A stretch of 40,718 nucleotides of DNA, from contig NZ_BOMH01000009.1 in assembly GCF_016862095.1 (NCBI RefSeq), positions 1 to 40,718 of the forward strand, given 5' to 3'. The translations under genes and the position numbers were made by a program. This DNA is from Actinoplanes cyaneus. GTDB lineage: Bacteria; Actinomycetota; Actinomycetes; Mycobacteriales; Micromonosporaceae. Shown here piece by piece: positions 8,998 to 17,570 of the stretch (positions are counted from its first letter, which is position 1; each line of letters starts with the position of its first letter). The notes under the pieces are model-generated. The model made no database searches and had not been told where the DNA came from. It saw nothing but the letters and a program-made list of their open reading frames with translations.

Positions 8998-9752
8998 AGC
9001 GCGCGCAGGGAGCCGCCGTCGACCGGGATCACACACCCCGTCACGTAGCTCGCCACCGGCGACAGCAGGAACGCCGCGACACTGCCGAACTCGGCCGGCT
9101 CCCCGATCCGCCGCACCGGGATGCGCTCGGACACCTCGGCCGCCGCGGTCGCCGGATCACCGGTGGCCTGGAACAACTCCCGGTTCCGGTCGGTCATGAA
9201 CCGGCCCGGCATGATCCCGAACACCCGGATGCCCCGCGGACCGTACTCGTCCGCCATGTCCTTCGCGGCCATCGCCAGGCCCGGCCGCAGACCGTTGGAG
9301 AGGCCGAGCCCGCTCAGCGGCGCCTTCACCGACGTGGACAGCACCAGCCCGATCGCGCCACCCTCGGGAAGCGCCGACGCGAACGTCCGCACCGCGCGCA
9401 GCGACCCCAGGAACACCGTCTCGAAGGCGGAGCGCCACTGGTCGTCACTCATGCTCGCGGCCGTGCCGTGCGCCGGGCCGCCCACCGAGACCAGCGCGCC
9501 GTCCAGCCTGCCGAACCGCTCGGTCGCCGTGTCCACCAGCTCGCGCGGAGTGTCCGGATCGGTCAGATCGGCGGCCACCCCGACGGCGTTCCCGTCACCG
9601 AGCACGTCGATCGCGTCGGCGATCTTCTCCTCGTCGCGTGACGAGATCACCACCCGCGCGCCGTCGGCGACGAGCGCCTGCGCGGTGGCCAGGCCCAGCC
9701 CTCGTGAGGCGCCGGTGAGGATGAAGACACGATCGGACAGCCCGAGATCCAT
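8994..9752 (-). CDS. Atypical SDR oxidoreductase lacking the YxxxK pair
   Basis: The 252-residue protein has a Rossmann fold with TGASRGLGLA (about residues 14-23) and the late-fold GIRVFGIMPG and PVDGG segments of short-chain dehydrogenases. The usual catalytic Tyr-x3-Lys is absent: the aligned stretch reads LSNGLRPGL. This resembles the BKR-like SDR subgroup (cd05344 type), whose members lack a perfect catalytic tetrad. Typical members of the family reduce ketones; here chemistry is uncertain. It lies directly downstream of an MmyB-like regulator, an association known in actinomycetes, and is coupled to mug by a four-base overlap. Confidence 0.85.
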   Translation of the reverse strand: MDLGLSDRVFILTGASRGLGLATAQALVADGARVVISSRDEEKIADAIDVLGDGNAVGVAADLTDPDTPRELVDTATERFGRLDGALVSVGGPAHGTAASMSDDQWRSAFETVFLGSLRAVRTFASALPEGGAIGLVLSTSVKAPLSGLGLSNGLRPGLAMAAKDMADEYGPRGIRVFGIMPGRFMTDRNRELFQATGDPATAAAEVSERIPVRRIGEPAEFGSVAAFLLSPVASYVTGCVIPVDGGSLRAL

Positions 9753-9756
9753 GTCC

Positions 9757-10500
9757 CTATCTTCCCAGAGCGGCAGCCGTGGCCGCGTCGGCCGGGAGGA
9801 AGGTCTCGATCGCCAGCTCGGCGAGGGTCACGTCGCGCGGCGTCCCGAGCACGGCGGTCATGGTGAAGAAGCTCAGACCGTCGTACCGCAAGGGGATGAC
9901 GACCCCGGGCGACCCGGCGGCTATCTCGCCACCGGGATAACCGCCCAGCTCCGCGCGCAGCTCCCGCAGCACCGGGTCGGCGGTCACGGCGACCTGCCGG
10001 TCCAGGCGGTGCAACAGGTGCGTGCGCCACTCGACGAGATTCTCGATCCGCGGCGCCAGGCCCCTCGGGTGCAGGGCCAGGCGCAGCACGTTCACCGGCG
10101 GCTCCAGCAGCTCCGGCGCGCAGCCGTCGGTGAACCGCGTCACGGCGGCGTTCGCGTCGACCATCGTCCAATGCCGATCGACCAGCACCGCCGGGCAGGG
10201 CCCGTGCCCGTCCAGCACCTGCCGCAGCCCGTGCAGGACATCCGCCAGAGGCGGATCATCGAGGTCCGCCTCGGAATAGGCCGGGGCATAGCCGCCGGCC
10301 AGCAGCAACTCGTTGCGATTCCGCAGCGGTACGTCCAGCTCCCGCGCCAGCCGCAGGATCATGTCCCGCGTCGGCCGCGATCGCCCGGTCTCCACGAAGG
10401 ACAGGTGCCGTGCGGAGACGCCCGCCCGCGCGGAAAGATCGAGCTGGCTCAACCGGCGCTCGCCCCGCCACGTGCGCAACAACTGCCCTACGGCGCTCAT
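9757..10500 (-). CDS. XRE-family regulator with MmyB-like sensor domain
   Basis: Residues about 4-60 form a Cro/C1-type HTH (LRTWRGERRLSQLDLSARAG then SARHLSFVETGRSRP). The remainder, including PPLADVLHGLRQVL and PAVLVDRHWTMVDANAA, is the MmyB-like ligand-binding domain, a PAS-related fold proposed to bind a fatty-acid-like ligand. The ATG at 10500 gives 247 residues; a GTG three codons upstream is possible. The gene ends five bases before the SDR start, so they form an operon. A perfect 11-bp inverted repeat sits about 30 bases upstream and is the likely operator for autoregulation. Family recognition is strong; ligand and targets are inferred. Confidence 0.88.
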   Translation of the reverse strand: MSAVGQLLRTWRGERRLSQLDLSARAGVSARHLSFVETGRSRPTRDMILRLARELDVPLRNRNELLLAGGYAPAYSEADLDDPPLADVLHGLRQVLDGHGPCPAVLVDRHWTMVDANAAVTRFTDGCAPELLEPPVNVLRLALHPRGLAPRIENLVEWRTHLLHRLDRQVAVTADPVLRELRAELGGYPGGEIAAGSPGVVIPLRYDGLSFFTMTAVLGTPRDVTLAELAIETFLPADAATAAALGR

Positions 10501-10532
10501 GCCCGCCACGGTATGCGCCCATCCGCCGCAAA

Positions 10533-10555
10533 GGCATTACCCCCGGGGTAATGCC
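10533..10555. promoter_or_regulatory. Perfect palindrome, candidate operator of the MmyB-like regulator
   Basis: GGCATTACCCC (10533-10543) and GGGGTAATGCC (10545-10555) are perfect inverted repeats around one central C. They lie 33 bases upstream of the regulator ATG. The position and symmetry fit a dimeric HTH operator controlling the regulator-SDR-mug unit. Confidence 0.65.
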
Positions 10556-10574
10556 CGCTGCCACCGAAACCTGT

Positions 10575-10720
10575 TGTTGCGACCGTGACCGCCAGCCGCG
10601 CGCCGCCGGCTGGTGCTGAGGGTTGCTTCCGCGCCGGGTTACGACCGTGACCGCCAGCCGCGGGCCGCCGGCTGGTGCTGAGGGTTGTTTCCGGGCCGGA
10701 ATCCGACCGTGAGTGCCAGC
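10575..10720. repeat. Tandem hairpin repeats, about 61-bp period
   Basis: Two units of the form GGCTGGTGCTGAGGGTTG ... GACCGTGA(C/G)(C/T)GCCAGCC follow one half-unit, with a period of 61-62 bp. Each unit can fold on itself as an imperfect hairpin. They belong to the same family as the repeats at 96-154, 12180-12236, 25821-26033 and 26070-26122. The array ends five bases before the stop codon of the HAD gene, so it forms that gene's 3' region. Confidence 0.7.
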
Positions 10721-10724
10721 CCGG

Positions 10725-11375
10725 TCAGACGCGGGCGGCCATGATGGCGGACAAGCCCTGGATGACGTTGCCGACCACGCGTGTCGGGGCGAACCGCGTG
10801 TCCATCCACTCGCGGCCACGGTGCAGCCAGACGCTGGGCAGACCGAGAGCCGCGGCGCCGCCGATGTCGGCCTCCGGGCTGTCGCCGACGACCCAGGCGC
10901 CGGCCAGTCGCATCCGCACCTTCTGCGCGGCGAGGGCGAAGATGCGGGGGTTGGGTTTGCTGACGCCGGCCTGCTCCGAAATCACCCAGTCGGCGACATA
11001 GCGGTCGAGCCCCGTACGCCGGATGCGCCCTTCGGACTGCTCGGTGGCGCCGTTCGTGACGATGACCGGGATCAGGCCCGCGTCGGCGGCGATCTCCAGG
11101 GCACAGCCGACCATCGGGTCGAGGCGCTCGAAGGCGAGCGGGCCCTCGTGCAGCTCGTCGACGAGATCGATGGCCGGCACTCGTAGCTGGTAGCGGTCCC
11201 GGATCTGGTCGGCGAGATCCCACCGGGAGGTCAGGCCGTCGGCGTCCACGGCGACCAGCCAATCAAGATCATCTTGCGAGGCGCCGATCTCGTCGAGGAA
11301 ACCTTTAGCCCACAGCCGGTACGCACCGCTGCGGTCGAGCAGGGTGTCGTCCAGGGCGAGGAAGACTAGAGGCAC
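10725..11375 (-). CDS. HAD-superfamily protein lacking the nucleophilic Asp
   Basis: The 216-residue protein follows the HAD hydrolase layout: motif II IVTNGA, motif III lysine in SKPNP, motif IV VVGDSPEADIGGA. Motif I should be DxDxT, but the sequence is LALDDTLLD, so the nucleophilic Asp is Ala (codon GCC, one base from GAC) while the general acid Asp is kept. Without the nucleophile, ordinary phosphatase activity is not expected. The rest of the protein looks intact, so it may be a recent mutation, a sequencing error or a binding-only protein. It starts at a GTG, diverges from acnR and is followed by the hairpin array. Confidence 0.85.
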   Translation of the reverse strand: MPLVFLALDDTLLDRSGAYRLWAKGFLDEIGASQDDLDWLVAVDADGLTSRWDLADQIRDRYQLRVPAIDLVDELHEGPLAFERLDPMVGCALEIAADAGLIPVIVTNGATEQSEGRIRRTGLDRYVADWVISEQAGVSKPNPRIFALAAQKVRMRLAGAWVVGDSPEADIGGAAALGLPSVWLHRGREWMDTRFAPTRVVGNVIQGLSAIMAARV

Positions 11376-11479
11376 CCGGGCACTTTACGTGAGCGGCGCC
11401 CGAAGCGAACAGTCCAGGACTGTAAACAAAAAGCGGAAGACTTGACGTAATTAGCGTCATCCGATCGTGGCTTTAAAAG

Positions 11480-11499
11480 CCGTACGTACGGATTGCAAG
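11480..11499. promoter_or_regulatory. Candidate AcnR operator upstream of acnR
   Basis: The site opens with the perfect 12-bp palindrome CCGTACGTACGG (11480-11491). Over 20 bases it matches the site upstream of acnA (17040-17059) at 16 positions. It lies 31-50 bases before the acnR start. A second symmetric pair, TGACG/CGTCA, is at 11443-11459. Confidence 0.55.
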
Positions 11500-11529
11500 A
11501 CGCCGGGGCCACGTGACACGATCAGCGGT

Positions 11530-12108
11530 GTGCCCAGGGTAAGCCAGGACCAGCTCGACGCCCGTCGCCACGAGATCCTCACGGCGGCGCGGGGCTGTTT
11601 CGCGCGCTTCGGCTACGAGGGCGCCACGGTCCGCCGTCTCGAGGAAGCCACGGGCATGTCCCGAGGCGCGATTTTCCACCATTTTCGTGACAAGGAGTCG
11701 CTGTTCCTCGCCGTCGCCGAGGACGACGCGGCCACGATGGTCGAGACGGTCGCCCGCAACGGCCTCGTCCAGGTGATGCGTGACCTGCTCGGCCGCGCCG
11801 GCAACAGCGACGGCGACACGGCCGGCTGGCTCGGCACGCAGCTCGAGGTGTCGCACCGGTTGCGCACCGACCCGGCGTTCGCCAAGCGCTGGGCGGAGCG
11901 TTCGGCCGCGATCGCCGACGCGACCCGGGAGCGGTTGCAGCGCCAGCGCGACGCCGGCGTGCTGCGGCAGGACGTCCCGGTCGAGGTGCTCACGCAGTTC
12001 CTGGAGCTGGCCTATGACGGGCTCGTCCTGCACCTGGCCACCGGCCGCCCGCCGGGCGATCTCGCGCGCGTCCTGGACCTGGTCGAGGACGCCGTCCGCC
12101 GGCACTGA
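11530..12108 (+). CDS. acnR: TetR-family repressor, AcnR-like
   Basis: The 192-residue TetR regulator has an N-terminal HTH (about 10-56) with the stretch GYEGATVRRLEEATGMSRGA followed by IFHHFRDKESLFLAVAEDDA. These sequences closely follow AcnR proteins, which repress aconitase and sense citrate/Mg in corynebacteria. The open frame extends upstream, but the GTG at 11530 starts the family-like PRVSQDQLDARR and is therefore chosen. In many actinobacteria acnR neighbours acn; here aconitase is about 2 kb downstream on the other strand, with three unrelated features between. A shared 20-bp site upstream of both genes supports the assignment. Confidence 0.82.
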   Translation: MPRVSQDQLDARRHEILTAARGCFARFGYEGATVRRLEEATGMSRGAIFHHFRDKESLFLAVAEDDAATMVETVARNGLVQVMRDLLGRAGNSDGDTAGWLGTQLEVSHRLRTDPAFAKRWAERSAAIADATRERLQRQRDAGVLRQDVPVEVLTQFLELAYDGLVLHLATGRPPGDLARVLDLVEDAVRRH

Positions 12109-12116
12109 CCCGGCCC

Positions 12117-12236
12117 CGGGCGCGGTCACCCCGGACGCGATGTCCGCTTCCAGGCCCGGAAGCTGCGCGGCCCGCTCTTCCGGCTGGTTCTCATGGGCGT
12201 TATTCGGGACGAATAACGCCCATGAGAACCAGCCGG
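12117..12236. repeat. Dispersed hairpin repeat, 27-bp perfect stem
   Basis: Positions 12180-12206 and 12210-12236 are perfectly complementary over 27 bp with a 3-nt loop. The arms include GGCTGGTTCTCATGG. The left flank 12117-12178 matches the flank of the copy at 38-154. It lies just after acnR and may also act as its terminator, but there is no T-tract. Confidence 0.8.
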
Positions 12237-12284
12237 GACCGTGCGCCGCGCCGCGGCCCGGTGCGGGCAGTGGGTCGCGTGCCG

Positions 12285-12359
12285 CTTGACGGCGTGCGGG
12301 CTGAGGGCGTGGCGGCTGGCGGTGTGCGCGCTGACGGCGTGGGGGCTGGTGGGGTGCGG
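12285..12359. repeat. 15-bp tandem repeat, five units
   Basis: Five degenerate units of the form SCTGACGGCGTGCGG follow each other with an exact 15-bp period. No open frame through it has recognisable protein content. The remaining 75 bases up to the DUF2630 start show nothing distinct. Confidence 0.65.
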
Positions 12360-12434
12360 TCGGGTCGGGGGATGCGACGTCGGACACGTGCGGGGGTGTG
12401 TGGGGTTCGAGGCCGAGGTGAATAGGCTTCGGGC

Positions 12435-12680
12435 ATGGATGACAACAGTGTGCTGACCCGCATTCACGGCCTGGTCGAGGAGGAGCACCAGCTGCGTCAG
12501 CAGCTGAGCCAGGGCAAGATCTCCTCCACCGATGAGCATGCCCGCCTCAAGGATGTCGAGGAGGCTCTCGACCAGTGCTGGGATCTGCTGCGCCGCCGCC
12601 GTGCCGCCCGGGAGGTCGGCAACAACCCCGACTCCGAGCAGGCACACAGCGTCAGCGAGGTGGAGAGCTACCTGCAGTGA
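12435..12680 (+). CDS. DUF2630 family protein
   Basis: The 81-residue, highly charged, helical protein matches DUF2630: IHGLVEEEHQLRQQL near the start, then EHARLKDVEEALDQCWDLLR and RRRAAREVG. It probably forms a helical hairpin or coiled coil. The family is common in actinobacteria and its function is unknown. It is a single-gene unit between repeats upstream and a strong hairpin downstream. Confidence 0.9.
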   Translation: MDDNSVLTRIHGLVEEEHQLRQQLSQGKISSTDEHARLKDVEEALDQCWDLLRRRRAAREVGNNPDSEQAHSVSEVESYLQ

Positions 12681-12684
12681 TCCG

Positions 12685-12720
12685 GTGCGCGGCCGCCGCT
12701 CTCGAACGGCGGCCGCACAC
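12685..12720. terminator. Bidirectional terminator hairpin
   Basis: GCGGCCGCCG (12689-12698) pairs with CGGCGGCCGC (12707-12716), extended by GTG/CAC after one mismatch. It follows the DUF2630 stop; the RIO kinase gene converges about 100 bases further on. Confidence 0.6.
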
Positions 12721-12821
12721 CGGGCCCGGTCAGCGGCCCGCGGGCCGGTTGTCGCGCGGGCGGCGGCAACCCGTGATGCGCGACGTGCGGGTCGGGACCG
12801 GACGTGGGTCCGGTCGGGGCC

Positions 12822-13739
12822 TCACCGCAGTCCCGCCTCGAGCAGGAGCCGCTCGATCAGCTCCTCGGTGTCGATCGGCAGGCCGCGCGCCCGGAACCAG
12901 GTGGCCACGTTGGTGACGTCGCGGGCGATGAACTCGGCGCCGCGCGGGTTGGCGACCATGTCGACGATCTGCGGCAGGTCGATGAGGATCAGCCGCCCGT
13001 CGTGGACCAGCGTGTTGTAGGGCGACAGGTCGCCGTGTGCCACCTGAGCCCGGGACAGCACGGACAGCGCGTCGACCATCTGCCGCCACAGGTCGTCGAG
13101 CTCCTCGGCGCCGGAACGGACCTGGGCGAGCCGTGGCGCGGCCTCCCCGGTCTCCCAGTCGCCGATGAACTCCAGCATCACTTCGGTGCCGATGAGCTGC
13201 ACCGGGTACGGCACGCAGACCAGCCCGCTCTCCTGGCCGACCTGCCACAGCCGCCCGAGTGCGTCGAACTCGGCGGCCGCCCACTGCCCCGCGATCAGCT
13301 CCTTGCCGAACGAGGTGCGGTTCGTCATGGCCCGCATCTCCCGGGACCGGCGGACCCGGCGGCCCTCCAGGTATCCCGCGTCGCGGTGGAACATGCGGTG
13401 CTCGCCGTCCCGGTAACGCTTCGCGGCGAGCATGCTGACCTGCCCGGTCGCCGGCAGCCAGCGCCGGACCAGGAAGACGTCTGCTTCCTTGCCGGTCTTC
13501 AGGACGCCGAGTTCGGTGTCGACCGCGCCGTGCTCGGTGCGCAGCCAGTCGGGCCGAGGGTCGGGGCCGTGCAGGGCGCCGTCCCAGGTGGACCAGCGAT
13601 CACCGACCTCGGGCAGGTCGGGATCCTCCTGGAGGGCCGGCTCGAGCCGGCCGCGCTTCAGGAAGTCGGACTCGTCGTCGTCGAACTTGCGACGGCCGCG
13701 GCGCATGGTGGCCGGACCGTAGGAGTCGTGCTCTCGCAC
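12822..13739 (-). CDS. RIO-type serine/threonine kinase
   Basis: The 305-residue protein has RIO kinase motifs: the nucleotide loop LKTGKEADVFLVR, ATP-binding Lys in AKRYR, catalytic loop AHGDLSPYNTLVHDG and metal-binding LIDLPQIVD. RIO kinases in archaea and eukaryotes act in ribosome maturation; the bacterial substrates are not established. The frame is open to 13895, but the GTG at 13739 follows GAGGAG by eight bases and begins the conserved-looking REHDSYGP sequence, so I use it. It converges with DUF2630 and faces away from the RNA element upstream. Confidence 0.85.
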   Translation of the reverse strand: MREHDSYGPATMRRGRRKFDDDESDFLKRGRLEPALQEDPDLPEVGDRWSTWDGALHGPDPRPDWLRTEHGAVDTELGVLKTGKEADVFLVRRWLPATGQVSMLAAKRYRDGEHRMFHRDAGYLEGRRVRRSREMRAMTNRTSFGKELIAGQWAAAEFDALGRLWQVGQESGLVCVPYPVQLIGTEVMLEFIGDWETGEAAPRLAQVRSGAEELDDLWRQMVDALSVLSRAQVAHGDLSPYNTLVHDGRLILIDLPQIVDMVANPRGAEFIARDVTNVATWFRARGLPIDTEELIERLLLEAGLR

Positions 13740-13958
13740 TGGAGGTTCTCCTCGGAGAAAGAAGTTGTCAGGGAAGCCGGAAAAACAGCAACGGCAAAGA
13801 CAGCCATCTCGTGGCCACCCCCCTCTTCTCTCGAGCCGGCCGTGGACGGGCCGGACAGTGCGCGCGGCGATGCCACCGCGGTGCGCCCACGACATTTCCC
13901 CACGCCGTGAGCCCGCGCAACCGATTTATTCGCGCTTGTGTGGGCTCTTTTCTGCTCT

Positions 13959-14077
13959 GACCGTGCCCACCCACGGAGGTCGCCCTTTCGATCTGAGCGT
14001 TTTGGCCGCCCCAGCGGCCTGCTCGGATCGGAAGGGTCCCCGCGGGAGCGACGGTCTGGACCACAGCGGAGACAGGC
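13959..14077 (+). ncRNA. Structured RNA element, copy 1 (complete)
   Basis: The element starts GACCG, then CCACCCACGGAG (13967-13978). A 16-bp continuous stem (13983-13998 with 14021-14036, two G-U pairs) carries an asymmetric internal loop GTTTT/T and an inner stem GGCCGC/GCGGCC with loop CCCA. A conserved tail follows: GGGTCCCCGCGGGAGCGACG (14034-14053), then GGACCACAGCGGAG. Copy 2 has the same layout with compensatory changes in the stem. GCGGAG near the 3' end is placed as a ribosome site for an ATG at 14079, but that frame (MKILKLI) stops after seven codons. Between 13740 and 13958 I see only the RIO leader and no gene. Confidence 0.65.
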
Positions 14078-14117
14078 AATGAAGATCTTGAAGTTGATCT
14101 GATGCCGGAAATGCGGA

Positions 14118-14149
14118 ACGCCCCGCCCTCCCGAGGGAGAACGGGGCGT
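14118..14149. terminator. Terminator after acnA
   Basis: ACGCCCCG (14118-14125) pairs with CGGGGCGT (14142-14149), and CTCCC (14128-14132) with GGGAG (14135-14139) inside it. It lies 15 bases beyond the acnA stop on the minus strand and also blocks transcription from the RNA element on the plus strand. Confidence 0.65.
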
Positions 14150-14164
14150 CCGGACAGCGGAATG

Positions 14165-16936
<2,772 letters not shown>

Positions 16937-17000
16937 CGTCATCTCCTTCACACCCAGCGACTGGAAGTCAAGTCTTTCGCACCGAAAGGGCGACCTTCGG

Positions 17001-17016
17001 GTTAGGTAGGCCTAAC
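17001..17016. promoter_or_regulatory. Iron-box-like palindrome upstream of acnA
   Basis: GTTAGG and CCTAAC flank TAGG, giving GTTAGGTAGGCCTAAC. This resembles the core of DtxR/IdeR iron boxes (TTAGGTTAGGCTAACCTAA) but is shorter by the outer half-site. It lies 65-80 bases upstream of the acnA start. Confidence 0.4.
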
Positions 17017-17039
17017 TCTCGGTTGTGCCGTCCGCTAAA

Positions 17040-17059
17040 CCGTACGTCCGTCTTGCTAG
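17040..17059. promoter_or_regulatory. Candidate AcnR operator upstream of acnA
   Basis: CCGTACGTCCGTCTTGCTAG matches the site upstream of acnR (11480-11499) at 16 of 20 positions, including CCGTACGT at the start. It lies about 104-123 bases upstream of acnA. Confidence 0.5.
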
Positions 17060-17155
17060 CCCTCGCAAGGCGGGGTCCACGTGCTGATCCTTCCAGCCGG
17101 GCCCGGTGCGGCGGGCACAGGTTTACCGGAGTCGATCGGCGGGCATCCCGCGCGC

Positions 17156-17545
17156 ATGACGACGTCGGCGGACCTGGATCAGCTCACCGAGTTCTTCAGC
17201 CGTTACGGCGCGGCGCTCACCACCGGCGACATCGCCGTCATCGCGGGATGTCACGCGCTGCCCGGGATGGTGGTCGCCGACTCGTACAGCTTCACGTTCA
17301 GCTCGCCGGCGGCGGTCGCGTTGTCGTTCCTGGGCGCCGCTCCCACGTACCGGGATCAGCAGATCGTCGCGGCACACGCGCAACTGCTCGACGTGCAGCG
17401 CGTCTCGACCGCCCTGTCGCTGGTCGAGGTGGAGTGGGAATACCTGGACAGCGCCGGTGGAGCGGTGCCCGGCGAGCGCTACCGGTACCTGATCCGGACC
17501 GGCGCTGACGGGCCGCTGATCACGACGGTGATCGCTTCCCGCTGA
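17156..17545 (+). CDS. NTF2/SnoaL-like protein
   Basis: This 129-residue soluble protein has the features of the NTF2-like cone fold: an N-terminal helix with LTEFFSRYGAALTTGDIAVI, then CHALPGMVVADSYSFTFSS, and a beta-rich C-terminus ending YRYLIRTGADGPLITTVIAS. Members range from polyketide cyclases to binding proteins, so no reaction can be assigned. I chose the ATG at 17156 because the upstream part of the frame has no family-like sequence. No strong ribosome site is visible. It precedes the pullulanase gene by 25 bases and may be co-transcribed with it. Confidence 0.7.
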   Translation: MTTSADLDQLTEFFSRYGAALTTGDIAVIAGCHALPGMVVADSYSFTFSSPAAVALSFLGAAPTYRDQQIVAAHAQLLDVQRVSTALSLVEVEWEYLDSAGGAVPGERYRYLIRTGADGPLITTVIASR

Positions 17546-17570
17546 AAAGGTCGTATCCCGGTGCGACGAT

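Noticed and set aside
11442..11470. TTGACG as a -35 box for acnR
   Set aside because: No acceptable -10 hexamer lies 16-19 bases downstream, so I did not mark a promoter.
13658..13903. Minus-strand frame MAVFAVAVFPASL... overlapping the RIO kinase start
   Set aside because: It has a start and a hydrophobic beginning, but overlaps the kinase out of frame and shows low codon bias; at most a leader peptide.
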